Shown here piece by piece: positions 11,901 to 22,640 of a stretch of DNA of 64,000 nt (position 1 is the first letter of the stretch; every line of letters starts with the position of its first letter). This DNA comes from Hymenopellis radicata (Eukaryota; Basidiomycota; Agaricomycetes; Agaricales; Physalacriaceae): assembly GCA_015501595.1 (NCBI GenBank), contig JADNRX010000035.1, forward strand, positions 62,001-126,000. The letters are read 5' to 3'. Position numbers and translations under genes: made by a program. The notes below the pieces were generated by a model. The model was given only the letters and a program-made list of their open reading frames with translations, ran no database searches and was not told the origin of the DNA.

Positions 11901-12215
11901 TGCGAGTTTTTGACGAGTTTTGAGCTATAACCCACTCATATCCCTTCAACTGAGGTCAAACTAGTGCAAACATCATCTCTATAGCCTATTGCAACTCTGT
12001 TGAATCATATTCATATGTATAACATAGGTTATATGCATAATATTATATCTTTAACTGACTACCGGAACCTGTGCAAGTACTTGCGGAATGCTCCAACCTC
12101 AAACCTGCGACTTGCGCAAACCCGGGTCGCGAGTCGCGAGTCGCAGGTTACCTGCGAGTTACCTGCGCCAGCCCAAACTCGTGTCATGCTCTAGATCTGG
12201 GTGATCGAAGGCTGA
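8926..12215 (+). pseudogene. Long basic/acidic partner protein of the viroplasmin-like gene, frameshifted and hAT-interrupted
   Basis: Starts MAVKKTTSTKKKKVYRKKEK. The first exon splices at about 9276 (GTAAGT to TTTAG at 9333) into MLRRWFKYHLRALGKGVRKL. Further exons include PSVTYTTTLARKMLAALPKD, then across an intron near 9941-9983 DVSQGVERVVLLRIFSLFGG, then FVDWLGPKKIEELRMEYKRW, an acidic run, a lysine/glutamate coiled coil (about 10900-11130) and a tryptophan-rich C-terminal domain (DWR / SLQPAWR / LSWWGSYCEDM). The frame breaks at about 9640-9665, 10330-10390, 10735-10750 (a G-run) and 11560-11570, so the copy looks dead, or the assembly has indels. Removing the hAT at 11778-12193 with one target copy extends the frame to a TGA at 12213. 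The same architecture occurs in the gene at 61995, also next to a viroplasmin-like gene. Molecular role unknown. Confidence 0.6.
11778..12193. mobile_element. Non-autonomous hAT-type element, GCGAGT-word family (416 bp)
   Basis: The ends TAGAGCATGCCACGAGT and, inverted, TAGAGCATGACACGAGT form the TIRs. The target GATCTGGG is duplicated exactly at 11770-11777 and 12194-12201. Subterminal parts are crowded with TTTGCGAG / CTTGCGAGTC / GCGAGTCGCGAGT words on both sides of an AT-rich middle with no coding capacity. It sits in the last codons of the partner gene. Confidence 0.9.
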
Positions 12216-13088
12216 GTAAATGTTTGTAGTGTCGGTACAAGTTAGAATGCGAAAAAATTGGGCGCCTGATGAGGCAGAAATGCGATGAAGAGCAAAGTAA
12301 GAAACATAAGTCAGAAGAACTTAGAAGAAAAATCGAAACGACTTGGAAGATTCGAACACAAGACCGCCGGGAAAAAGTTGTCCATCGGGCACAAGGCATT
12401 ACCGTTAAGCCATGTACGCCTGAATGGGGTAGAGCGATATAGGGTAAGTGCCTTCACAGGTCACATACGGCACATATTACACTGAAAGCGTAGAAAATTA
12501 AGCGGCTTTTGTTATAGGAGCGGGGAGATAGTGGGGGGTGATGGAAACAAGGAATTGCCGGATTGGCATTCACGGATTGCTGCCCCCCGCAATACGTGAG
12601 CGGGGTACCCCAAATAGGTAATCGCGACGTCACGTGGGTCAAGCAGCATACAATGATTTTCGCGTATTATAAGGGCGGTACTCGGAAGGAGGATTTAGGA
12701 CATGTTGATCTTGGAGGGTGGTGACAAATGGGTGCCCAGCAGTGGCGCGCGCCCGGCTGCTAGCAGGACGGCGCGGGACCGGGGTGACAATTCGGCAAAG
12801 CAGTGCCGAACCACGATTCGGTAAAGCAGTGCCGAGCCACGATTCGGCAAAGCAGTGCCGGGACGAGCGCGCGCCCGCCTGCCAGAAGGAGTGCTGACAC
12901 ATCAGCCCAATGCGGATACGCACCGCCTGGGCCTAATACGTCCGCTTACCCGGGTTGGAGCCCTGGAATTCAGTGACAGTTGTCAGGCCAAAACACTTTA
13001 TTACTCCTTGACACTTGTCCCGGGAAATAGGCTAGAAATTACAGCTAAGACTCGTCGTTCGAACCTTCAAGATAGTCTACTGAGGATG
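12216..13088. other. Intergenic region with a small tandem repeat
   Basis: No gene recognised. The stretch 12285-12420 reads as a lysine/glutamate-rich helix in one frame but has no start or splice context. The stretch 12740-12890 holds the repeat described next. Confidence 0.4.
12790..12865. repeat. Three tandem 26-bp units flanked by direct repeats
   Basis: Units start at 12790, 12816 and 12842, each ATTCGGYAAAGCAGTGCCG plus a short tail (26, 26, 24 bp). Near-identical 20-24 bp GC-rich direct repeats (GCGCGCGCCCG...CTGC...) lie on each side at about 12743-12766 and 12868-12890. Confidence 0.8.
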
Positions 13089-13485
13089 CCGCTGTCGTTT
13101 GAGGTGTCCCGCCCTTCGTCCCCGACATCCCGACCACTGACCGATCGCTAAGGTATGTTTCAAACTCCAAGGTAAGTTGCTCTAATTTATCCATATCTCG
13201 TTATTTTCACAATGAATAACCGTACAGTTTTGTCATTAATGCCTTCAATACGCTCGCTCGAAGACTCCGCTGTCGTTTGGGGTATCCCGCCCACTGGCGC
13301 CGACATCCCGACCATTGACCGATCTCCAAGGTAAGTTTCTCCAATTTATACATATCTCGCTAATTTCACAATGAATAACCGTGCAGTTTTGTCATTAATG
13401 CCTTCAATACGCTCGCTTGAAGACTCCGCTGTCGTTTGGGGTATCCCGCCCTCCGGCCCCGATGTCCCGCCCACTACGATATCAT
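13089..13485 (+). repeat. Tandem repeat of an exon-plus-intron-like unit (about 160-178 bp, 2.3 copies)
   Basis: CCGCTGTCGTTTG recurs at 13089, 13267 and 13427. Each of the first two units contains GTAAGTT...CAG boundaries defining an intron-like segment of exactly 56 bp (13172-13227 and 13331-13386), followed by TTTTGTCATTAATGCC. The third copy is partial. It lies about 0.8-1.2 kb before the Ulp1-DDE start and could be its untranslated leader. Confidence 0.75.
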
Positions 13486-13726
13486 TACTTACATTTATCT
13501 ATGTACAATTCCGTAACAAATCAGTAATTTGACTCGAAATGATAACAATTGTATTCTACTTGTCCTGATCTTCCTTGGTGTGAATCTCGCTCCGATACCA
13601 CCTTTGAGGCCACTCTGAGTGTCCCCGCCGCTTCAGCTACAGGTCACATCACGTGACTCCAGTCACTTGTTTGGGCCTCGTAAGCGCCCTCCTTCCCATC
13701 CCACCACCGACTTCCCTCTTTGGACA

Positions 13727-13992
13727 TGGCGATTGCCAGTCTCGTTGCTCTGGCGCTTGCCAGCAACATCGTCTGCTCCAACTGGAGGGCCTTGTCGACC
13801 TCGGACCGCTACCTTATGGGAATATGGTGATTGCCATTTCTCCGCTGTCTGGCGATTGCCAGCAGCGAACACGGACGGCGAAGTGCGGTGGACGAGCCGC
13901 CAGGTACTGAGGACGACACTTATCGATGGATTTCGAGTGCCCGGCGCACCAGAGATTGGCGATTGCCGGTTTCTCCTCGCTGGCGATTGTCA
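13727..13992 (+). repeat. Three spaced pairs of TGGCGATTGCCA boxes
   Basis: The near-palindromic 12-mer TGGCGATTGCCA, allowing one or two changes, occurs at 13727, 13751, 13825, 13850, 13957 and 13981: three pairs, each 24-25 bp start to start, all on the same strand. The last box ends 313 bp before the Ulp1-DDE ATG. The regular spacing suggests protein binding, perhaps by the encoded transposase; this is inference. Confidence 0.75.
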
Positions 13993-16986
13993 GCGGGCCT
14001 TGGAATAGACCGCCCAGGTCATCGATACTGGCTTTTTATTACGCCGTCGAGATTGGTGGGTCGTTCTTACTTGTTTCGTTCTGATTTCAATCGTCTTTCT
14101 CCCCACCAGCTGTGTCATTCGGACTCTATACGAATACCCGGTCTCGTCATTGGTAAATCGATTTCATTTCCTCTTAACCTGGTAAGTCGGTCTTTTTCTA
14201 CATTGGTCGACTAGCTCTAATCATATATATATAGCCGCTTCGTTCTTGCGTCGCGAAAACATGCAGCGTACATGACCTACAAGCCCTTGCCTTCCTCCCA
14301 TCAGAATGGATCGTCTTGAGATCCCCTTTGATATTGAGGATGCCATTCTGCCTCCCGAAACATTGCCTGTTCCAGAGTTTATTACCTTTGAGATTGCACC
14401 ACCTCCGTCAAAATCCCTTCCATCACCTCCTGCACTCTCTGATCGCCCGCCAACAATTGGACTTGACCATCTGATCCATCACATCCCACCTCCATCTACC
14501 GACGTATCCCGAATGCGCGCGGAAATCCTCCTTCCTAGCTGCACTGCGACATCAATCGCAATCATTCGACCTGGTCGTGAGGAGCACCCATCTTATTATC
14601 CCCTCTGGGCAATCACGTATTGGGTGCGCCTTGAGCCTGTCCGTCAAGCCAAAAAGGAATGGGCAGAGGCGATGCATCACCTGCAAGGTCTGAACCATCA
14701 GTTCACGGCGAAGCAGACAGCCGAGACGGAAGCCTTACTTGATCGCGTCTATGACACCCTTCACTCGCTTCCGTGGGCAGGAACTATCCATGGCTTCAGT
14801 GTAGACCTCCAGATGGTGTATCTATCATCATACCTATCAACTAGGTGGTTGACCGATGAGCATGAAGGCCAAATGTTGGGGTTGCTCGAGCACGACATCA
14901 TCATGTCGGGCCAACGCCGCTCAGTCATTATCGAGAACACACTGTTCACCGAAAAGCTCAAGGCATCCTATGCGGCTCGCGACGAGTACCACACGTCATC
15001 CGCGTACAAGTGGCCGAAAGGTCGAGGAGAAGATATGGCGGGAACCGGGCGTAACAAGCTTGGTACGATCGCCCATACAGGAGGTAACCATTGGATTGCA
15101 CTTGTTATCGACTTCGGGGCAAGTATCGTGTACTTCGGCGATTCGCTGGGTGGGCCGCTAAGCGATGAGCTGTGGAGGTGTATTGATTGGTGGACGCACG
15201 TACATACAGACGCGCGCTTCATGCTTCAGGCCATGCCGATTACAAAACAGACCGACGGCTTCTCTTGTGGTATTCTGGGATGGAATGCCCTCTGCGGGTT
15301 CTTCCTTGGATGGCGTCTTCTCTCGGGAACAATGCGGGCAGTCCTTGATGAGCGGATGAAAGTTTTTCTGCGCATTGTTCAGTGGCATAACGAACGAGTA
15401 AGTGAACTTGCCTACCGATTGACTGATAGCTAATTCAAGTTCCAGATGTATATACCTGCAAACACGTCTGAGAGCGACGACCACAATATGGATGATGAAC
15501 TTACAAGCTCGTCGCCATTACCAGTAACAGAATCATCATCACCTTTCCCTAGTACTCCCCCGTCGTCCCAGACGCCACTCCCATTATCTCCGTCACTCCC
15601 ATCGTTGTCTCCATCTCATGCTATGAGTATAGCTTCGTCACCAGAAACAATTCAGATCACTCCCTCGCGATCTGCGAAACGAATGCTAAGTGATCGAACA
15701 ACACCACCAAAAAGCCCCTCCGAGAAGAAACGTACTTGTCTTTCAGTACAATCAACAACGCGGAAGGGACTTGAACGTGCCGAACTTGGGCAGGTCAAGC
15801 GTGGAAGTGTCCTTAACTTTTTTAAAGTCACAACAAAGGACGGCTATTTGAACGATCAAAAGCGGGAGGCTGAGCGCGACGCTATAACCAAGGAAGATGT
15901 TCGCTTACGAGAAAATCGCAGAGCAGCTCTGGATGACGAGAAGACGAAGGTTGGTGCGAGGGAGAGAAAGAGGAAACAGCGCGACAAGCAGAAGTCAATT
16001 GAGATTGCCGCCGGAGAACGGACGCCGAGTGGTAAGAAAGTGGGCAAGGTAAGAATTCAACTGTAAATGATACGTGACGAGCTCACCATTTAATCAGATT
16101 CGCATGATGGAGCTACAAGGATCCGACATACCACCTGAGCTGGCCATACATCCGTCGCGCAGCATACACGACCGGCACGCACAATCGCAGCTAAACCAAA
16201 AAAGAAGAAGGTTTCCGGGCGCCCCACGACCAAGATTCCACGCCCAGCCGTCTACCATAACTATCTCAACCCATTGACATGGATCCAGATCAGGCTTGCA
16301 GGCCTTGACGCTGGCTGGCAGATGAGTCCCGCTGTGATTGTACGCTCCTTGTTGGCCCGCGATTCATACACCTTCGCCGGGATTTCGCCGAGCACTGTCC
16401 GTGACTGGATTGACAGACGTGGTGAGCGGCCAGTGTGGAAGGCATCTGTTCTTCAACGCGCGAATGTAACACCTGGTCATAACAAAGGCGGAAAGCGTGG
16501 AGTTCTAGTAAGCCTCTTGTTAATTTCAAAGCTGAAGTTTATGCTCACCTGCAACGATAGGCCAAATATCCCGCCGTAGTTGCCATTTTGACAACACGCT
16601 TCAAAAAACTGCGCGCAGCGTCGGCACCTATCACTGTCGTCACAGCGCGCGGTCTCATCGTTGCAACCATTCTTGAATCAAATCCCGAGATCTTCGACAA
16701 AGTCTTCCGTGACGGCTCCAAGTTCAAGGTGTCGGACTCTTACGTGCGTGGATGGCTCCAGGGCGCGTTGGGTTGGTCGCGGAGAAAAGCAACTCGAGCA
16801 GCGCAGAAGTTACCCGCCGACTGGGAAGCTCAATGCACCAAATCATTCTTTCGAAAGGCATACAGTATCAAAGAGTACGACATACCACCGTCACTCTTTG
16901 CCAATTCCGATCAAACACAGATTGTTTATGCACCTGGTGACAAGATGACCTGGGCGGAGAAAGGAGCGAAGCAGGTCACTCTTGTG

Positions 16987-18286
16987 TAGTGAACAGCCCG
17001 GGTCGGCCGGGGGTATTTAATCCTGACCCCGACCCTGACCCGCGACTTTACCCGACCCGCCAGTACGGGTGCGGGTCACCCGCTCATAGACCCACGGAGT
17101 ACGGGTCACCCGGCACCCTTAACACCCTTCACCTCTAGGTAGTATTTTCGTGCGCGCCGACGACCCCCGGGCAATTGCACGGGGGTTATCGACGAGCACG
17201 ATACATGCATGCTCAGTCCCGGCTGCTTGAACGAACAAGAACCGGGCTTGAACAGCATGTGGGTGGGTGGGGAGGAATACATGGCGGGGGATGGTGATGT
17301 CAGGCGCATCGAGACAACGCCTCTGAGACGATACAGCTACAAGTACGTTATAAAGGAATGAATGTGAAGCAAAGAAAATTCGCACCATGATGCGTCCGCG
17401 ACGCCGTCGCAGTCCAGACTCTCTATCCAACTAAACACCCTCCATCCGCCAAATCCAACGGGAAGGAAACAATGAAAAGTGAAACAAATGCGCACCGTTT
17501 GGGGGCTGGAAGCGTCCGCGATGCCTTCCAGCCCCAAAAATCAACCCATTGCCTCGTTGGAGACAAGCGAGACAGCGCGGGGGGCTCATCCAGCCTCTTG
17601 AAGCCCATCGTCGTCATCCAGAGACGTTGCAGCTCCGTCAAGGAGGCTTACGCGTCGTATTTTCAAGGGCGCGGTGATCTGCGCGCAGCCGCAGGGGCTC
17701 CAAGTTCGCCCAGACCATCCAGTCGTTATGCAGCCTCATCTAGAGGGCTTACGCGTGTCGGATGCGCATCGATTTGGTGCCGTCGTGCAGACGAGCCCCA
17801 GAATGCACCCCGGAACGTATCCGAGGGCGCAGCGGCCGGCGCAAAGCCGAACCGCGCCAGACAAGCAAGAGATCACAGAGAATACAAGGAGAATAAGCCC
17901 CAGAATAAGTTCTGGGGCCGACGAGCACGACGTTCGCGTCGTGCTGTGATGGTAAGAGGGTAAGAGATAGTGATCAGAGCTGACCGATCGTTATCCGGCA
18001 ATTGCCGAGATGGTCGGCCAGCTCGGCGATCGCGGAAATTCGTGCGCAACGTCGTTTCTCGATGACGTTGCTGTTATTTGAGTCCAAAATTTTTTGAGAA
18101 ATTCCATAAAACATAGATATTTACAATGGGCAACTACTTGCCTCAAAGTCCAAGACTGCATTAAATAGCAACGGGTCACAAAGGGTGATGCGGGTCACCC
18201 CGGGTTCTTGGATCGGTACCCCGACCCGTACCCGCATGCACCCACCCGCCACCCGGACCGGGTGGGCCGACCCCGGCTGTTCACTA
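16987..18286. mobile_element. Non-autonomous hAT-type element A, GGGTC/CCCG-word family (1300 bp)
   Basis: TIRs TAGTGAACAGCCCGGGT and inverted TAGTGAACAGCCGGGGT. The target CTCTTGTG is duplicated exactly at 16979-16986 and 18287-18294, inside the transposase codons VTLV. Both subterminal zones consist of GGGTC / ACCCG words. The interior contains a CCCCG-GCAATTGC-CGGGG palindrome (about 17166), the block CCCCGGAACGTATCCGAGGG (about 17808) and a CCCCAGAA/TTCTGGGG hairpin, all shared with elements B, C and D. No transposase is encoded. Confidence 0.93.
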
Positions 18287-18507
18287 CTCTTGTGGGCGGA
18301 GACGAGAAGCGGGCCTTTACCTTGATGGTTACGGTGACGGCTGCTGGGACTATCCTTCCGTTCCAAGCGATATACCAAGGCGCGACGATGCTGTCATGTC
18401 CAAAGAAGTCATCGCCGTGCTATCAAGACTGCATGAAGGCGGGATTCATCTTCTGTCCATCGGGAACGAAGACCTACTGGTCGAATCAGGAAATGATGCG
18501 CGAATAT

Positions 18508-18731
18508 CACTACGGAGGATGGGCCGGGTTCGGCACGTTTTAGTCACGTTTTAGCGACGGGAACACACCGGCTGTTCCCTGTGTGAAAAACACACCGAAA
18601 ACTTTTGACCAGCCAATCAGAATGCGGCACAACCAGTTTTCAATGTGTTTTTGGGCGATCAACAACTCGGTGTTTCCCATGTGTTTCTACACTGTTTTTT
18701 GACAATTGAACCCGGCCCACTCTCCATAGTG
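18508..18731. mobile_element. CACTA-type MITE (224 bp)
   Basis: Begins CACTACGGAGGATGGGCCGG and ends with the inverted counterpart (inverted CACTATGGAGAGTGGGCCGG). The 3-bp target TAT is duplicated at 18505-18507 and 18732-18734. Removing it with one TAT rejoins the transposase codons REY and VER. CACTA ends and a 3-bp duplication are the hallmarks of the EnSpm/CMC superfamily. The interior carries GTGTTTT / AACACA words and no coding region. Confidence 0.92.
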
Positions 18732-19897
18732 TATGTGGAGAGAATCCTTGCCCCATACTTCGCAACCGAAAAAGACAACCTAGGGCTTCCTCAGACGCAA
18801 AAGAGTCTCTGGTCTATTGACGTGTGGGCTGTGCATCGGTCGGTCGAGTTCCGGCTGTACATGCGGAAGGATCATCCTACCGTCATTCTCGACTACGTTC
18901 CTGGAGGATGTACCGGAGCTGATCAGCCGTGCGATGTTGGCATTCAGCGACCGCTGAAGCTGTCGCTGAAGAGATCATACCACAAGGATATTGTTGAGCT
19001 GTTCCTGGAAAAGATTCGGGCGGATGAGGACCTTCTGTTCGACGAGCATATCGGTGTGTTGAGAGATCGAAGTGTGAAGTGGCTGTGGAAGGCGTGGAAG
19101 GCACTCGATAATGAGGAGCTGATCAAGAAGGTAACTAATCTTCCGCGATGTAATGAAAGGCAACTCACTTGAACTAGGCATTTTCCGGCTGTAAATCGCA
19201 CGAGTGGGATCTATCCTACGCAACGTTGACGTCCTATGCCGCACGACAGAGCCTACGCGATATGAGTAAGACGGATGCTGAGTTCTGGAGTGAGCTTACA
19301 TCGGGGAAGGTCATCGTTCCAGCAAAGAACGTAAAAGATCTGCCTGAAGATGTTATGAACGACGATGAGGAGTATGAGGATGATAGTGACATACCTCTTT
19401 CAACACTTGTGGAGTTCATGGTAGAGGGTGCAGAGTCTGCTCGTGGTGTCGAAGTTGCTCCAGATGGCGGCTTGAAGTCGACGAGTACAGCGGAGGATCT
19501 TGATGGTGATCTTGATGAGGGTACCTTGCCGGACGAGGACGATGATTCCACAGTTCCCGAGGCACTGGAGATTGATGCCAGATCACGAACAGGACGACCG
19601 CAGCGAACGCGTCGACCCAACACATTATATAAGGATTTCTGGAGACACGATGATGGGTCAGAGAGTGGAGATGATGCGTAGTAATAGAAATTTGCTCTGT
19701 AGTGAATGATACGCTTGAATGCAGAGTGCATTATTGTTAGAAATCATATTTGGGACGAAAAACAGTATTTGACCGCGAAAAATCAGTACTATTGGCGATG
19801 ACCTGGCGGTTTCGTCAAAACTCAGATGGACCTGTGACCCCCGTGACTTTTCGTCAATTTTGGACCGGCTGTGACCCGTGACGAGCGAATTGAATTA

Positions 19898-20680
19898 AAG
19901 TGTACAGTACTCGAAACGTACATCTATCATGCTTCGTTATCGACTTCAGCGCAAGTCTCAGTGGATCCGTTAACCGATACAACACAAGCCTTCGATATGG
20001 TACTAGCAGAGAAGAACAAGATGAAGAATACTCGGGGCCATAGACATGGAACCAGTGTTGTCATTAAGGTCCTAATTAAGACCCAGATTTTTGTGAAGGT
20101 CTTAAACATTAACAAGTCTTAATTAAGACAGCACGATTTAAGTCTTAATTAAGAGTGGCAGTGCAAGGTACAGACCAGAGTTATATTCCTCCCCGGAGCT
20201 GTTAAGTTTGCCATTGTTAGGTGGTTCATCAGAATACATGACCTGTAGAAGCTTCATCAGTCGTTCCTGCTCACTGAGAGCCTTCTGCTGGTGGTTGCGC
20301 ATCGACTACTTAGCTGTGCCGATCAGCTAATGGTCAGGTGACTCAAGCCCTTTAAGACTTAAGAAGGTCTTAAAGCTCTTCCCAACTTTGTTAAGACTTA
20401 ACACTTAGGTCTTAATAAGGGTTAAATGCATTTAAGACTTAACTCTTAATGACAACACTGCATGGAACACGAGACCAGGATGATGGAGAGTTCTGGGCAG
20501 AGCTACGTGAATTTCTTCAATCAAATCGATATCCTACTCGCCTCGTGACAGATGATGAACGCCTACGATTCTTGAAACGTTCGCGCCGATTTGTGATGAG
20601 AGAAGGTCGAATGTGGCTTCTGGCAAAAGCAAACTCGGGAAAGATGCCGCGCCTAGTCATCACCGACTTCGAAGATGGCG
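19898..20680 (+). pseudogene. LTR-retrotransposon pol fragment (integrase N-terminal region), split by a hAT
   Basis: A coding fragment around TVLETYIYHASLSTSAQVSV and TTQAFDMVLAEKNKMKNTRG is continued, after removal of the element at 20053-20460, by DDGEFWAELREFLQSNRYPT, RFLKRSRRFVMREGRMW and KMPRLVITDF. This resembles the segment just before the zinc-binding region of fungal Gypsy-type integrases. The frame runs through the target site (codons HGT-RDQ). It is cut off at about 20670, where the inverted duplication starts. No start, reverse transcriptase or catalytic core is present here. Confidence 0.5.
20053..20460. mobile_element. Non-autonomous hAT-type element, GTCTTAA-word family (408 bp)
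   Basis: TIRs CAGTGTTGTCATTAAG at both ends in inverted orientation. The target CATGGAAC is duplicated exactly at 20045-20052 and 20461-20468. Both subterminal zones are built from GTCTTAA / TTAAGAC / CTTAATTAAG words. No coding region. Confidence 0.93.
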
Positions 20681-22640
20681 AGGTCGATAACGTGTCATTT
20701 CCACTCTGCTCAAACACGACCATATGAACCAGTGGATCAACAGCAATTAGCCTAAACGGACATCCGCCCCGCCTCAGTCTGCCTCCTCGACATACGCATC
20801 TCCAGTTCTACGTCCTTGAACCTGCATTCAGCCGGTGAGTATCGAGCTGACTGGAGAGATGGGTACCGACCTTAACCAAAATCGTATGCAACATGTGGTG
20901 TGTCGTCTGCTGACCCGCGTAGATATCCTCAACACGCGATGCGAGATGTGTCTGCATCATCCTGAGGTCGTACAGTAAACCCGTCGTTGAAATGTCGCTT
21001 CTAATCTTCAGGAGCGTCAGGAGGACGACTTGAGCAACTACGAGTCTAGGACGCTCACCTTGAACGCGATTCGCGCATTGTCGACTCGGACACGTAGGTC
21101 TTTGACTTCAGCATTGATTTTCCCGCGTGCCACCAGATATTTGAGGCGCCTGAGTGTCGATAGTCTGGTAATTCTTCGCTCGACTTCGCCAATGGTTCTA
21201 CGATGAACAGAATCAGACATACTACCAGTTGAGTCTAGTTACCGGGACTTACACGCATAGGTCGAAGATATTCGCAGTTGGAATAGAAGGTTCATTGGAT
21301 GTCGAACCAATCTCGTTGATAATCGCGAGTGTTATGCACGCTGTATGTTCAGCGAGAGCCTTGCATTCGTCGCGGGCTGCGCGCGCAACCTATTGCAAGT
21401 GAAGTTAGTGGTCGGCATATACTTCAGAAGGTTATTCACCTCTGCAGCACTGATAGTCTTCCGGAGGATTCCACACGCGCCCTCGAGCACAGCTCCAAAC
21501 ACCGGAACGAGTTTCGCGACACTCTCCGCGATGTCGAGGCATGTGACGATGTTCGCCATGTTTGTTGGTCCGAACATTGATGTTGAATCAGGGGAGGAGG
21601 AGGAGTAGCCCACAATCTGAAGCTTGGACAGCGCGTCGTTGCGAGCCTTCATCTCCCGGAAGTACGGTAGGGTAATCCGCATGACTTCCGCAAGATCCTT
21701 CCAAGGTCTGTCCGGTGACAAATCAAGCGAAATCCTTCCGTCAAAGAAACTGGAGGTTAAGGAGAGGTGGTACATTCTTTGACTGGGAATGTAGAGTGCA
21801 CACCGGGATATCCACCAACAGTTATCGGACCAAGCTCCTTTGTTGGACATGATGAGAATCAGCAAGGTCTGGAGGGTGTACTAGAAATAGTCGAACCGCT
21901 ACAAATCAGACTACATAACTAACCCAATATGATATATACTCACTAAGCCATCCTTTTTCTGATCTGCAAGTATCTGATGCCACTGGTCTCTTGCAGGTCC
22001 ACCTACAGTCTCAGCAAGTACAGCCAATGCATCCAGGCGCCTCTCTCTAGATTCCATCATTGCAGCATCCGATTGGTCAAGCTCAATTTTCGAAATCCAT
22101 TCTGTACTGGTCATCGAAGCCCCGACAAGATCTCGCACGTCGCTAAGCATCATTGAGAGAGGTTCATACCATGACGCGAATGCCGGCGACATACCTTGCT
22201 TGAATAGGCTCCCATTCACCATCTATGCATTGAAGAATCTCAAGCTCCTCATCCTCCGCCGTGCGCTCCTCATCTTCATCTGAAATGTAGGAGCCGCAAC
22301 TCTGGTAGTCGGATTCGGCATCTTCATCAGGGAAGTCGTCGTCCGATAGGTCCCGCGTCGTAGAGTGGTCATCCGTGGAGGAGATGCCGTGGGCAAAGGC
22401 GGGCATGATGAGGGTAAGAGGACGCGAAGGAATGCTGTTAATGCCGTACACACGTTAATGTTTCCCGGGCCGGCACAGGATTCTTTGACGTTGCTGTATA
22501 TGATGGAATCTCGTTCAAGATGAAAAGACTTCAGAACGGCAGAGCTCAGCCTTCGTGATGCTGGCGTGATCCGAAGAAGCGACACAATTGAAAACGTAGT
22601 TCGCTTCATTCCCTTGGCCGGGCCCTCCACCCCAAATCAC
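20667..22640 (-). repeat. Left arm of a large inverted duplication
   Basis: The minus strand of this stretch matches the plus strand of about 25870-27822 over nearly its whole length, including exons and introns of one gene in each arm, with scattered substitutions and small indels. The shared edge is TTCGAAGATGGCGAGG near 20667 and, inverted, near 27820. The other edge fades near CGCTTCTYCGGATCACGCCA. Confidence 0.85.
20752..22406 (-). CDS. Unrecognised helical protein, left paralog in the inverted duplication
   Basis: Minus-strand gene from ATG at 22406 (MPAFAHGISSTDDHSTTRDL) to a TAG at 20752. An acidic N-terminus (DESDYQ/SDEDEERTAEDEELEI-like) is followed after a GTATGT intron by DVRDLVGASMTSTEWISKIE, then LAEVMRITLPYFREMKARND, NIVTCLDIAESVAKLVPVFG and, across a canonical GT-AG intron, VARAARDECKALAEHTAC, EVERRITRLSTLRRLKYLVA and NAEVKDLRVRVDNARIAFK. 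The middle and C-terminal part looks like a four-helix-bundle signalling domain of the HeLo/MLKL-N type seen in basidiomycete cell-death proteins, but that is a guess from the pattern of amphipathic helices. About 480 residues; no obvious lesion. Confidence 0.6.

Larger units (their letters stand above)
14306..19681 (+). pseudogene. Ulp1/C48-type protease joined to a DDE transposase, interrupted by two elements
   Basis: Exons about 14306-15397, 15446-16048, 16098-16507, 16561 onward and 19178-19681. Exon 1 holds a Ulp1-like cysteine protease: GGNHWIALVIDF (His262), YFGDSLGG (Asp279) and ITKQTDGFSCGILGWNA (Gln315, Cys321). After a serine/proline-rich linker and an arginine/lysine helix comes a helix-turn-helix-like segment, then a DDE_1/Tc1-mariner-type core: NSDQTQIVYAPGDKMTW, QVTLV joined across the hAT to GGDEKRAFTLMV, SIDVWAVHRSVEF and GADQPCDVGI. 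The last two candidate catalytic Asp are separated by 37 residues. An acidic tail follows. The frame resumes after removing each insert with one target copy. An additional frame change lies in exon 3 (about 16125-16250), before the KKKKVSGRPTTK AT-hook-like stretch. Protease and transposase could be two genes, but the introns connect them in phase up to exon 3. Confidence 0.75.
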
